Source: Acidimicrobiia bacterium (GTDB lineage Bacteria > Actinomycetota > Acidimicrobiia > Acidimicrobiales > Poriferisodalaceae). Taken from it: DNA of 64,000 nucleotides. A model generated the notes under the pieces. It ran no database searches. It saw only the letters and a program-made list of their open reading frames with translations, and had not been told where the DNA came from. Shown here piece by piece: positions 9,297 to 18,055 of this stretch (position 1 is the stretch's first letter; each line of letters begins with the position of its first letter). Where the stretch lies: assembly GCA_022821985.1 (NCBI GenBank), contig JAJECP010000003.1:62001-126000 (forward strand), written 5' to 3'. The position numbers were made by a program, and so were the translations under genes.

Positions 9297-10553
9297 ATGA
9301 GCGACTTTGTCGACGAGTGCCAGCTGCACGCGAAGGGCGGTGACGGCGGGGCGGGCTGCGTGTCCTTCCGTCGCGAGTCTCACGTGCCGCGCGGCGGCCC
9401 CGATGGCGGCGACGGCGGGCACGGCGGCGATGTATGGGTGGTGGCCGACCGCAACGTGGCATCGCTGCTGGCGTTCCGCGACTTCCCGTTCCGGCGCGCT
9501 ACGGACGGAGGCCACGGCCTGGGGCGCAAACGGCATGGCCGCAACGGTGCCGATGAGCTGGTTCGGGTGCCCGAAGGCACGATCGTGCGCGACCGTGACG
9601 GCGCTGTATTGGCCGACCTCGTGCATGCCGGCGATCGCTGGCTGGCGGCGCAGGGCGGGCGCGGCGGCCGGGGCAATGTCCGTTTCGCTTCGAATCGGAT
9701 GCGCGCGCCTCATTTCGCTGAGCAGTCCGAGCCCGGCGAGGAGCGCTGGCTGGGCCTGGAGCTGAAGCTGATGGCCGATGTCGCACTGGTGGGATTTCCG
9801 AACGCAGGCAAGAGCACCTTCATCAGCGCCGTGTCGGCGGCGCGGCCGAAGGTCGCTTCGTATCCCTTCACGACGCTCACGCCCAGTCTCGGAGTGGTGC
9901 GGCTCGACGACGGCTCGGGAATCGACGCCGACAGCTTCGAGATGGTGATTGCGGATGTGCCCGGACTGATCGATGGTGCCGCTCAGGGCAAGGGCCTCGG
10001 ACACCAGTTCCTGCGGCATGTCGAGCGAGCCCGGGTGCTGCTCATCATGGCTGACTTGGCGGAAGTCGCAGATCGTGATCCCCATGAGCAGGTGGATGTG
10101 CTGCTCGGCGAACTCGAGCTTCACGACCCCGCGCTCGCAGCGCGGCGTCGCCTGGTGGTGGGCACCAAGGCCGACGTAGCCCACCTCGCCTGGGACGGAC
10201 CGCGGCTCAGCGCTGTGACCGGCGAAGGCGTGGCGCCGGTCCTGGGCCAGCTACGGGATCTGGTGTCCGAAGCCAGGCACGCCGACGAGGCTCCTGCCCA
10301 ATATGTCGTCCACCGCCCCGAACCCACCGGCGTCACGGTGCTGCGCCTCGCAGACGGGGTTTTCGAGATTGAGGGCCGTCAAGCCCGCCGCGCCGTCGCT
10401 CTGTCGGATCTCACCGATCCTGCTGCGCTGGCGTGGGCGCAGCGGCGCTTGGAGCAGCTTGGCGTGTCACGGGCCTTGGCTCGCAACGGCGCCCAGTCGG
10501 GTGACTTGGTGCGCATCGGCGAGTTCGAATTCACATACGAGCCAGACACATGA
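9297..10553 (+). CDS. obgE: GTPase Obg/CgtA
   Basis: This 418-residue essential GTPase is linked to 50S assembly and growth control. Domain order is a Gly-rich Obg fold (1-160), a G domain with G166-FPNAGK-S173 (P-loop), DVPG (G3), and a C-terminal OCT domain of about 80 residues. The G4 motif reads TKAD instead of the usual NKxD, a mild variation in the guanine-recognition loop. Its position after rplU-rpmA is the standard arrangement. It starts 48 bases after rpmA, so it is likely in the same operon. Confidence 0.96.
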   Translation: MSDFVDECQLHAKGGDGGAGCVSFRRESHVPRGGPDGGDGGHGGDVWVVADRNVASLLAFRDFPFRRATDGGHGLGRKRHGRNGADELVRVPEGTIVRDRDGAVLADLVHAGDRWLAAQGGRGGRGNVRFASNRMRAPHFAEQSEPGEERWLGLELKLMADVALVGFPNAGKSTFISAVSAARPKVASYPFTTLTPSLGVVRLDDGSGIDADSFEMVIADVPGLIDGAAQGKGLGHQFLRHVERARVLLIMADLAEVADRDPHEQVDVLLGELELHDPALAARRRLVVGTKADVAHLAWDGPRLSAVTGEGVAPVLGQLRDLVSEARHADEAPAQYVVHRPEPTGVTVLRLADGVFEIEGRQARRAVALSDLTDPAALAWAQRRLEQLGVSRALARNGAQSGDLVRIGEFEFTYEPDT

Positions 10554-10599
10554 CTCGGGTGACTGTGTTGAGATCCGCGAGACGGCAGGATTGACGTCG

Positions 10600-11694
10600 A
10601 TGCCTGGCTCACTGCGGCTGATTGCCAAGATCGGGACGTCGTCCATCACCACGTCGGACGGGCGCGTCGATCTTGATGCCGTCGCGAAGCTGGCATCGGA
10701 TGTCGCGGTCGTGCGCGCAGCCGGTCACGAAGTGATCGTGGTCACCTCCGGTGCGATCACTGCAGGCGTGCAGCGGTTGGATGTCGAGCGGCCCACCGAA
10801 CCGGAACGGCTCCAAGCGCTGTCAGCAGTCGGCCAGATCGACCTCATGGCCTCCTATCGGGAGCTGTTCGCCGCCGAGGGGATGGTGGTCGGCCAAGTGC
10901 TCATCGCCCCGCACGACTTCCGTGACCGAGACCAGTATCTGCACGCCCGAGCTACGTTCCATCACCTGCTCGATCTCGGAGTCGTGCCGGTCGTCAACGA
11001 GAACGACGCGATCGCCGATGACGCCATCCGCTATGGCGACAACGATCGGATTGCCGCCCTCGTCGCCAACCTGGTGCGCGCCGATGTGCTGATCCTGTTG
11101 ACCGACATGCCAGGTGTCCTCACTGCCGACCCGAACATCGACCCGGAAGCCTCGCTCATCTCGGAGATCTTGGAGGTGAGCCCGTCGCTGCAGGCAGCAG
11201 CGGGCTCCCCTAATGCGGTCGGCAGTGGCGGCATGGCCTCAAAGCTGGCAGCGGCCCGGATGGCTTCGTGGAGCGGTGTGCGCACGGTGATCGCCTCCGC
11301 CCGCCGCCCCGACGTGGTCGCCGACGCCGCCGTGGCCCGGCCCGGTGTCGGCACGACCGTGCCGGCACGAGATGCACGAGTCTCTGCTCGCAAGCTCTGG
11401 ATCGGCTTTGCCGTCGCGGCGAGAGGATCGGTGACCGTCGACGACGGTGCCCGTCGCGCCGTGTCGGCAGGCGGAAAATCGCTGCTCGCAGCCGGCGTCG
11501 TCGGGCACGAGGGCTCCTTCGCCGCCGGCGAAGCCGTGGACATCGTCGACCCGCAAGGGGAGACCTTCGCCAAGGGCCTCGCGGCCATTGACGCTGAGGG
11601 CCTGCGAGCCACAGCAGGCTTGCGCAGCGACCAATTGCCCGAAGGCTTGCACCCATTGGTTGTGCACCGCGACGATCTCGTCGTTCTGGGGTGA
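10600..11694 (+). CDS. proB: Glutamate 5-kinase with C-terminal PUA domain
   Basis: This 364-residue enzyme catalyses the first step of proline synthesis, ATP-dependent phosphorylation of glutamate. Seen are the amino-acid-kinase fold (LIAKIGTSSIT, VTSGAITAG, NENDAIADD, GDNDRIAALVA, GSGGMASKL) and a C-terminal PUA domain from about residue 270. The ATG at 10600 was chosen because AGGA lies 9 bases before it; a TTG at 10591 is a possible alternative. proA follows 18 bases downstream. Confidence 0.96.
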   Translation: MPGSLRLIAKIGTSSITTSDGRVDLDAVAKLASDVAVVRAAGHEVIVVTSGAITAGVQRLDVERPTEPERLQALSAVGQIDLMASYRELFAAEGMVVGQVLIAPHDFRDRDQYLHARATFHHLLDLGVVPVVNENDAIADDAIRYGDNDRIAALVANLVRADVLILLTDMPGVLTADPNIDPEASLISEILEVSPSLQAAAGSPNAVGSGGMASKLAAARMASWSGVRTVIASARRPDVVADAAVARPGVGTTVPARDARVSARKLWIGFAVAARGSVTVDDGARRAVSAGGKSLLAAGVVGHEGSFAAGEAVDIVDPQGETFAKGLAAIDAEGLRATAGLRSDQLPEGLHPLVVHRDDLVVLG

Positions 11695-11700
11695 CGCCAC

Positions 11701-11706
11701 TAGCCT
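11701..11706 (+). promoter_or_regulatory. Putative -10 element for leaderless proA
   Basis: TAGCCT ends 6 bases before the proA GTG, just after the proB stop. This is the spacing expected if transcription starts at the start codon. It would give proA its own internal promoter inside the proBA pair. Confidence 0.45.
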
Positions 11707-11712
11707 GCACGG

Positions 11713-12960
11713 GTGCCTGACGTGGAGATGATCGCTCTCGGTGAGCGTGCGAAGGCCGCGGCGACCGTTCTGGCACAAGCCCCCGGTGCCGTACGAGACG
11801 AGGCCCTGCTGTCGGCCGCAGATCTGCTGCAAGAGGCAAGCGACACCGTGCTCGCGGCCAACCGCGACGACGTGGCCAACGCTGAAGCTGCCGGCACCTC
11901 GGCGACGCTCATCGACCGGCTTCGGCTCGACCCAGGCCGCATCTCGGCCATGGCGGCAGGCCTGCGCAACGTGGCGGCCCTCGCCGACCCGGTCGGCCAG
12001 GTGGTCGACGGGTGGGTGCGGCCGAACGGTCTGGCCGTGGAGCGGGTCCGGGTGCCGCTCGGCGTGGTGGCGATCATCTATGAGAGCCGGCCCAACGTGA
12101 CCTCAGACGCTTTCGGGCTGTGCCTGAAGTCGGGCAACACAGCGTTCCTGCGGGGCTCGGGGGCTGCGCTGAACTCCAATATGGCGATCGCCGAAGCACT
12201 GCGCGAAGGCCTGGTCAAAGCGGGCTTGCCCGCAGACGCGCTGGTGCTGGTCACCGATACGCGCCACAGCGCCGCCACCGAGTTCATGCGGCTGCGCGAT
12301 CACATCGACTGTCTCATCCCCCGGGGCGGCCCGGCGCTCATCGCCTCCGTGCTCGCCAATGCCACCGTGCCCTACGTCATCGACGGCGACGGCAATTGCC
12401 ACGTGTACGTCGACACGGCAGCAGATCTGGACATGGCAGCCAACATCGTCGCCAACGCGAAGCTCAGCCGCCCCTCGGTGTGCAACGCAGCAGAGTCACT
12501 CCTGGTGCACCGCGACGTGGCTGACGCATTCCTGCCCCGCATCGTCGGCGATTTGGACGGCGTGGAGCTCGTGGGCGACGCGGCGGCGCAGGCCATCTCA
12601 CCCCAGATCGGCCCGGCCGGCCCAGACGACTTCGCGACAGAGTTCCTCGCGCTCAAGATGAGCGTTGCGGTCGTCGATGACCTCGACACTGCCATCGACC
12701 ATGTCAATCAGCACGGCACGGGCCACAGCGAGGCCATCGTGACCGGTGATTTGGCCGCCGCCCAGGAATTCACCCGCCGGGTGGATGCCGCCGCTGTGCT
12801 CGTCAACGCGTCGACACGCTTTGTGGACGGCGAGGAATTCGGATTCGGCGCAGAGATCGGAATCAGCACCCAAAAGCTGCATGCCCGTGGCCCCATGGGC
12901 CTCGAACAGCTCACGACCACCAAGTTCGTGGTGACCGGAACGGGTCATACACGGGGGTAG
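11713..12960 (+). CDS. proA: Glutamate-5-semialdehyde dehydrogenase (gamma-glutamyl phosphate reductase)
   Basis: This 415-residue NADPH-dependent reductase performs the second step of proline synthesis, turning gamma-glutamyl phosphate into glutamate semialdehyde. Aldehyde-dehydrogenase-fold motifs are present: VPLGVVAIIYESRPNVTSD, the SGNTAFLRGS segment, LIPRGG, and the catalytic cysteine in RPSVCNAAES. The C-terminal FGFGAEIGISTQKLHARGPMG is typical. The GTG start is supported by a -10-like TAGCCT placed for leaderless initiation. Confidence 0.97.
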   Translation: MPDVEMIALGERAKAAATVLAQAPGAVRDEALLSAADLLQEASDTVLAANRDDVANAEAAGTSATLIDRLRLDPGRISAMAAGLRNVAALADPVGQVVDGWVRPNGLAVERVRVPLGVVAIIYESRPNVTSDAFGLCLKSGNTAFLRGSGAALNSNMAIAEALREGLVKAGLPADALVLVTDTRHSAATEFMRLRDHIDCLIPRGGPALIASVLANATVPYVIDGDGNCHVYVDTAADLDMAANIVANAKLSRPSVCNAAESLLVHRDVADAFLPRIVGDLDGVELVGDAAAQAISPQIGPAGPDDFATEFLALKMSVAVVDDLDTAIDHVNQHGTGHSEAIVTGDLAAAQEFTRRVDAAAVLVNASTRFVDGEEFGFGAEIGISTQKLHARGPMGLEQLTTTKFVVTGTGHTRG

Positions 12961-13072
12961 CCGTGCCGAAAGGTGGCCGCGGCTGCCACACTGTCTGACC
13001 GGTCCAGTTGCCCGGCGACGCAGTGCCGACGGCCCGGCACCCACTCTGACACCCACAGGGGAGACACCCAGA

Positions 13073-13954
13073 ATGAACGAGACAATGTTCGGAGACCTCT
13101 CGGGTGTCCGTGAAGGCTTGGCGAAAGTCGAGTACCTCGCCGACGACGGCATCGCCAGCGTGGTGTTCCTGGCTGAGCGTCTCGGCAAGCCAGTCCTCAT
13201 CGAAGGACCAGCAGGCACTGGCAAGACTGAGCTGGCCAAGTCGGTGGCAGCGATGAGCGGCGCCCGCCTGATCCGCCTCCAGTGCTACGAAGGGCTCGAC
13301 GAGGCCAAGGCGCTGTATGAGTGGAACTACAAGAAGCAGCTCTTGCGCATCCAGGCCGACCGGGGCGTCGACGCGGAGCACGAGGACTGGGTGGAGCTGC
13401 AGGACGACATCTTCCAGGACGAATTCCTGCTCACCCGTCCGCTGCTCGAAGCCATCAGCGCCGAAGACAAGGTGGTTCTGCTGATTGACGAGGTGGACCG
13501 GGTCGAGATCGAGACCGAGGCGCTGCTGCTCGAGATCCTGTCGGACTACCAAGTCTCGATTCCCGAGCTCGGCACGATCATGGCCAGCCAGATCCCGCTG
13601 GTGTTCCTGACGTCCAACAACACTCGCGAGCTGTCCGAGGCACTCAAGCGGCGCTGCCTGTTCCTGCACATCGACTATCCCGATCTCGAACGCGAGAAGC
13701 AGATCGTTCTCACCAAGGTCGCTGGCATCAGCGAGAACTTGGCCGAGCAGATCGCACGTGTCGTGCGCTCGATCCGCCAGCTCGAGCTGAAGAAGGCGCC
13801 GTCAGTGTCGGAGACCTTGGACTGGGCCCGCACCTTGGTGCTGCTGGGCATCGAGAACATCGATGTCGAGCAGGCAAAGGAAACGCTCCACATCCTGCTC
13901 AAGTACCAATCTGATATCGAGAAGGCCGCCAAAGAACTGACGGTCGAGGCCTAG
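13073..13954 (+). CDS. MoxR-family AAA+ ATPase
   Basis: This 293-residue MoxR-type AAA+ protein is probably a chaperone that activates a client together with a VWA-domain partner. Walker A is G45-PAGTGK-T52 and Walker B is VVLLIDEVDRV; the sensor region has LTSNNTRELSEALKRRC. An AGGGGAG Shine-Dalgarno (13057-13063) precedes the ATG. The next gene (39 bases downstream) encodes a CoxE-like VWA protein, the usual partner. The client is unknown; no carbon monoxide dehydrogenase genes lie in the window. Confidence 0.9.
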   Translation: MNETMFGDLSGVREGLAKVEYLADDGIASVVFLAERLGKPVLIEGPAGTGKTELAKSVAAMSGARLIRLQCYEGLDEAKALYEWNYKKQLLRIQADRGVDAEHEDWVELQDDIFQDEFLLTRPLLEAISAEDKVVLLIDEVDRVEIETEALLLEILSDYQVSIPELGTIMASQIPLVFLTSNNTRELSEALKRRCLFLHIDYPDLEREKQIVLTKVAGISENLAEQIARVVRSIRQLELKKAPSVSETLDWARTLVLLGIENIDVEQAKETLHILLKYQSDIEKAAKELTVEA

Positions 13955-13993
13955 CCGCGCCGGCGGGCAGGAGACGGGAAACAGGGGTCAGCC

Positions 13994-15430
13994 ATGCTGG
14001 ATCTGCTCAGCGGCTTCGTCGGGGAGCTGCGCAACGCCGGCCTGCCGGTCTCGTTGACGGAGAACCTCGACGCCATGGAGGCCGTCAAGCACATTCCCAT
14101 CGAAGACCGCGACGCCTTCAAGTACGCGCTCGCGGCCACGCTCGTCAAGAACGAGCAGCACTGGCGGGCATTCGAGACAGTCTTCGAGGTGTACTTCTCG
14201 TTGCGCGGGCCGGAATACAACGTCGGCGACGAGGAAGGCAACGGGGAGTTCGATCCCGACAATCTCGAAGAGTGGATGTCCCAGCAGATGCAGGGCATGG
14301 GCGGCCGCGGCGGCGGGCAGGACATGTCGCCGGAGGAGATTGCCGAGATGCTCTTCCGGGCGCTGCTGAACGCCGATGAGGCAATGATGGCGGCCATGGC
14401 CCGAGCTGCAGTGACGCAATTTGCGGGCATGGAACCGGGTCGGCCCGTCGGCGGCACCTATTACCTGTACCGCACGCTGCGCAACCTCGATCTGGACGGG
14501 ATGCTGGATCGGCTGATCGAGGAGTCCTCGCAGCGCTACGACGGCGAGATGACGCCGCTCGCCGAACGGCTCGAACGCGAGGAATTCGAGAACCGCATCG
14601 AGCAGCTCAAGCGCGAGATCGAAGCGGAGATCCGGCGTCGACTCGTGGCCGACCGGGGCGTCGAGGCCATGGCCAAAACGCTGCGCAAGCCGCTTCCCGA
14701 AGATGTCGACTTCATGCACGCCAGCCGTGAAGAGATGGCGAACATCCGCAAGGCCATCCAACCGCTGACCCGCAAGCTGGCCGCTCGCCTGGCGCGCAAA
14801 CGCAAGCACAAGCGGCGCGGTCCCCTCGACTTCCGGGCCACGGTGCGGCGTTCGCTCAGCTACGGCGGCGTGCCCGCGGAGCCGCGCTTCCGCCATCCCC
14901 GGCCGAACAAGCCCGAGCTCATCGTGGTCGCAGATATCTCGGGTTCAGTGGCAGCATTCGCCCGGTTCACGCTGCACCTTGTGTATGCACTGCAGAACCA
15001 GTTCTCCAAGGTGCGCTCGTTCGTCTTCATCGACGGCATCGATGAAGTCACCCACATGTTCCAGAACGAGGAAGACATCACCAACGCGGTGCACCGAGTG
15101 AACACTGAAGCCGATGTCGTCTGGGTCGACGGCCATTCCGACTACGGCCATGCCTTCGGCGTGTTCTGGGAGAACTTCGGCAAGGATGTCAACGCCAAGT
15201 CGACGATGATGTTCCTGGGCGATGCCCGCAACAACTACCACTCGACGAACGCGTGGGTGCTCAAGGAGTGCCAGAAGCGGGCCCGTTCGGTCTTCTGGCT
15301 GAACCCAGAGCCCCGGTCGTACTGGGACACCGGCGACTCGGTGATCACCGAGTACTCGACCTATACCGACGGCGTATTCGAGTGTCGCAACCTGCGCCAG
15401 CTCGAAGGCTTCGTCGACAACCTCGCCTAG
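13994..15430 (+). CDS. VWA-domain CoxE-like protein, MoxR partner
   Basis: This 478-residue protein has a C-terminal von Willebrand factor A domain whose metal-ion-dependent adhesion motif is D314-x-S316-x-S318. The N-terminal half is helical and acidic with a Gly/Met-rich loop (QMQGMGGRGGGQDM). A strongly basic stretch (about residues 260-285) precedes the VWA domain. It forms a pair with the MoxR ATPase upstream. Its stop codon shares a CTAG tetranucleotide with the stop of the convergent DAHP synthase gene. Confidence 0.87.
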   Translation: MLDLLSGFVGELRNAGLPVSLTENLDAMEAVKHIPIEDRDAFKYALAATLVKNEQHWRAFETVFEVYFSLRGPEYNVGDEEGNGEFDPDNLEEWMSQQMQGMGGRGGGQDMSPEEIAEMLFRALLNADEAMMAAMARAAVTQFAGMEPGRPVGGTYYLYRTLRNLDLDGMLDRLIEESSQRYDGEMTPLAERLEREEFENRIEQLKREIEAEIRRRLVADRGVEAMAKTLRKPLPEDVDFMHASREEMANIRKAIQPLTRKLAARLARKRKHKRRGPLDFRATVRRSLSYGGVPAEPRFRHPRPNKPELIVVADISGSVAAFARFTLHLVYALQNQFSKVRSFVFIDGIDEVTHMFQNEEDITNAVHRVNTEADVVWVDGHSDYGHAFGVFWENFGKDVNAKSTMMFLGDARNNYHSTNAWVLKECQKRARSVFWLNPEPRSYWDTGDSVITEYSTYTDGVFECRNLRQLEGFVDNLA

Positions 15431-16857
15431 CCGGCGCCGTTTCTGGCCGACGCGAGCAGGTCGGAGGCCAAGAAGGCCAGATCGAGTGATTGGCGGCCGT
15501 TGAGGCGCGGGTCGCACATGGTTTCGTAGCGGTCGCCGAGCTGGTGCTGAGCCAGTTCGTCGCTGCCGCCGATGCACTCGGTGACCGCATCGCCGGTGAT
15601 CTCGAGATGAATGCCTCCGGGCCAGGTGCCAGCGGCAGCGTGAGCGGCAAAATACTGGCGGATCTCAGCCAGGATGGCGTCGAAGTGGCGCGTCTTGACC
15701 CCGTCTTCGGTGCTGAAGGTATTGCCGTGCATGGGGTCGCACTGCCATACCACCGGGTGGCCGGCGTCGGTGACTGCCCGCAGGATGGGTTCGAAGCACT
15801 CCAGGACGTTGCCGGCTCCCATACGGCTGATCAGGGTCAGCCGCCCGGGGATCCGCTTCGGGTTCAGCGTTTCGCACAGTGCCAGCGCCTCGTCGGGTGT
15901 GGCGGTGGGGCCCAGCTTCGCCCCGATCGGATTGTGTACCCCCCGCAAGAACTCCACGTGGGCCCCATCGAGCTCGCGAGTGCGCTCACCGACCCACAGC
16001 ATGTGCGCCGAGCAGTCGTACCAATCGCCGGTGATGCTGTCGGTACGGGTCAGCGCTTCTTCGTAGCCGAGCAGCAGCGCCTCGTGGCTGGTGTAGAGCT
16101 CCACCTGACGCATGGCGCTGTCGTCGGTGTCGAGCCCGCAGGCGTTCATGAACCGCAGGGCCGCATCAATTCCGCTGGCCAGCACCTCGTAGCGCTGGCC
16201 AGCCGGGCTGGAGGCCACGAACTCCTGATTCCAGTCGTGCACCTGCCGCAGGTCGGCGTAGCCGCCCCGTGTGAACGCCCGCAGCAGGTTGAGGGTTGCC
16301 GCCGACGTGCTGTATGCGTGCAGCAGGCGGGACGGGTCGGGTGTGCGGGCTTCGGGTTCGAACGCGATGTCGTTGACGATGTGGCCGCGGAAGATGGGCA
16401 GCGTCTGGCCGTCGCGCGTCTCGGTGGCCGAGCTGCGCGGTTTGGCGAACTGACCGGCTATCCGACCCACCTTCACGATGGGCAGCCCGGCGGAGTATTG
16501 CATCACCACGGCCATCTGCAGGATCACCTTGAGGCGGTCGCGGATCTGGTCTGCGGTCGAAAGCTCGAACGACTCAGCGCAATCGCCGGCTTGCAGTACA
16601 AAAGCCTTGCCGGCGCAGACGTGCCCGAGCAGCTCGGTCAGCCGCCTGGCCTCGCCTGCAAATACCAGCGGCGGACGCCGGCGCAGCTCGGCCAGCGATG
16701 CCGCCAGCGCGTCAGCGTCGGGCCACTCGGGCTGTTGACCGGCGGACCGGTCGGCCCATGAGCCGGGATGCCAGTCCGCAGCGTGCTCGGGAGGTCCGGC
16801 GGGGCTGGGCGCGCCGGATGGTGAGGCTGCGTCGTCAGACAGCGTCTGCGTCGGCAT
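15427..16857 (-). CDS. Class II 3-deoxy-7-phosphoheptulonate synthase (DAHP synthase)
   Basis: This 476-residue enzyme of the shikimate pathway condenses phosphoenolpyruvate with erythrose 4-phosphate. The class II signature is clear: FVLQAGDCAESF, VKVGRIAGQFAKPRS, HNPIGAKLGP, ISRMGAGNV, QCDPMHGNT and HLEITGDAVTECIGG. Metal-binding Cys, His and Glu of those motifs are present. The first 30 residues are Pro/Ser/Ala-rich and unconserved. The start overlaps the 3' end of the upstream sigma-factor gene by 23 bases, so both are probably on one transcript. Actinobacterial class II enzymes are often named aroG. Confidence 0.95.
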   Translation of the reverse strand: MPTQTLSDDAASPSGAPSPAGPPEHAADWHPGSWADRSAGQQPEWPDADALAASLAELRRRPPLVFAGEARRLTELLGHVCAGKAFVLQAGDCAESFELSTADQIRDRLKVILQMAVVMQYSAGLPIVKVGRIAGQFAKPRSSATETRDGQTLPIFRGHIVNDIAFEPEARTPDPSRLLHAYSTSAATLNLLRAFTRGGYADLRQVHDWNQEFVASSPAGQRYEVLASGIDAALRFMNACGLDTDDSAMRQVELYTSHEALLLGYEEALTRTDSITGDWYDCSAHMLWVGERTRELDGAHVEFLRGVHNPIGAKLGPTATPDEALALCETLNPKRIPGRLTLISRMGAGNVLECFEPILRAVTDAGHPVVWQCDPMHGNTFSTEDGVKTRHFDAILAEIRQYFAAHAAAGTWPGGIHLEITGDAVTECIGGSDELAQHQLGDRYETMCDPRLNGRQSLDLAFLASDLLASARNGAG

Positions 16858-17701
16858 CGATGTCTACGAACTCGCCGTCGGCGGCGAGGCTCTGCAGCTC
16901 ATCGACGGCGCGCTTGACCAGGCGGCGTGCCGCCTCGGCCGTCACACCCAGCTCTTCGCCGATCTCGCGGTAGCTGCGCTGCTCGCCGTCGATGAGGCCG
17001 TTGCGCCGCTTGACGGCGTACTGGGCCCGCGGGTCGAGGCGACCGAGCATGGAGTGCACCATGGTCTTGCGGGCCGACTCGATGGCGTAGTGCTCCGGGC
17101 CGGGCGCATCGTCGCCGATCAGGTCGATGAGCGCGCTGTCGCCGTCGTCGCCGACGGTCTTGTCGAGCGAGGTGGGCGTGCTGATCCGCTGCAGCCATGC
17201 GTTCTCGTCGTCGAGCGAGTCGCTGTCTCCACCGTTGTGCCGCAGCGCGGCTCGCAACGTGGCAGAGCGGTCCGAAGGCAGGCGGATGAGGCTGCCCTTC
17301 TGATCGAGTGCGCGCCCGATCGACTGCCGGATCCAGAACGTGGCATAGGTGGAGAACTTGAAGCCGCGCCGCCAGTCGAACTTCTCGACGGCGTGCTCTA
17401 GGCCGAGGTTGCCTTCCTGGATCAGGTCGAGCAGTTCCAGCGTGGGAGGCAGCGGGTAGCGGCGCGCGATCGACACGACCAGGCGGAGGTTCGCCCGGAT
17501 GAAGCGGTCGCGCGCGGCCGCAGCGGTCTGCACGGCCTTGCGCAGTTCGCGCCGCTCGGCCACCGACAGCTCCTCGTCGCTGTCGAGGCGCGTCCTGGCA
17601 TCTCGTCCTGCCTCGATCTGCTGGGAGAGCATCCGCTCGTCTTCTGCGGTGAGCAGTGCCACCGCACCGATCTCGTTCAGGTACTGGCCAACTGAATCCA
17701 T
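16835..17701 (-). CDS. Sigma-70 family RNA polymerase sigma factor (group 2-like)
   Basis: This 288-residue sigma factor has region 1.2 (DSVGQYLNEIG, residues 2-30), region 2 with the strongly conserved DLIQEGNLGLEHAVEKFDWRR and FSTYATFWIRQSI segments, and a C-terminal region 4 helix-turn-helix (YREIGEELGVTAEAARRLVKRAV). The acidic region between 2 and 4 does not look like a full region 3. The ATG at 17701 has GGAG 8 bases upstream; a longer frame from 17785 would run through leader hairpins and is less likely. It is smaller than a primary sigma factor, so an alternative (group 2) role is inferred. It is followed by DAHP synthase with a 23-base overlap. Confidence 0.88.
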   Translation of the reverse strand: MDSVGQYLNEIGAVALLTAEDERMLSQQIEAGRDARTRLDSDEELSVAERRELRKAVQTAAAARDRFIRANLRLVVSIARRYPLPPTLELLDLIQEGNLGLEHAVEKFDWRRGFKFSTYATFWIRQSIGRALDQKGSLIRLPSDRSATLRAALRHNGGDSDSLDDENAWLQRISTPTSLDKTVGDDGDSALIDLIGDDAPGPEHYAIESARKTMVHSMLGRLDPRAQYAVKRRNGLIDGEQRSYREIGEELGVTAEAARRLVKRAVDELQSLAADGEFVDIDADADAV

Positions 17702-17713
17702 GACATTCGCTCC

Positions 17714-17790
17714 AACCGGCAGGGGGCAGCCGGTTCTTCGTATTCGCTTGCATGCCGCCCTGGCATGCCACCCGGTGGGGGGCACCGGGT
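17714..17790 (-). promoter_or_regulatory. Cluster of inverted repeats in the sigma-factor leader
   Basis: Three dyads lie directly upstream of the sigma-factor Shine-Dalgarno. One: AACCGGC (17714-17720) pairs with GCCGGTT (17729-17735). Two: CATGCC (17751-17756) pairs with GGCATG (17762-17767), overlapping the palindrome TGGCATGCCA (17761-17770). Three: ACCCGGTG (17770-17777) pairs with CACCGGGT (17783-17790). The first and third have similar C-rich loops on the minus strand, and the stem nearest the gene abuts GGAG. This could be an RNA control element or operator. The rest of the 354-base gap 17702-18055 shows only the nadD -10 element. Confidence 0.5.
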
Positions 17791-18043
17791 ATGTTCAGCC
17801 CTCGCAGGACTGCGGCAGCCCCAACTCAGGCGTGGCACCGCCGATGTGGCGGAGCCGATCTTGCTTGTACGCCCGCATGCGATGCCAGGCCCGAGAACCC
17901 GGACCTCGTGCAGCACTGCTTTGGGCGGACAGTCAAAAGTAGCACATGGCGCATGACGCGCGCAAACAGCCGCCACCGGAGGCTTGCCGATCGATGCAGT
18001 GGTTCCCCGGTGCGCGCTGCAGAACTGATGTGTGGCGTGACTC

Positions 18044-18049
18044 TACACT
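18044..18049 (+). promoter_or_regulatory. Putative -10 element for leaderless nadD
   Basis: TACACT ends 6 bases before the nadD GTG, with no Shine-Dalgarno between, as expected for a leaderless transcript. Confidence 0.45.
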
Positions 18050-18055
18050 GCTGCG

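Noticed and set aside
17702-17785. N-terminal extension of the sigma factor to 17785
   Set aside because: It would be encoded by the leader hairpins, and a good Shine-Dalgarno GGAG precedes the internal ATG at 17701.
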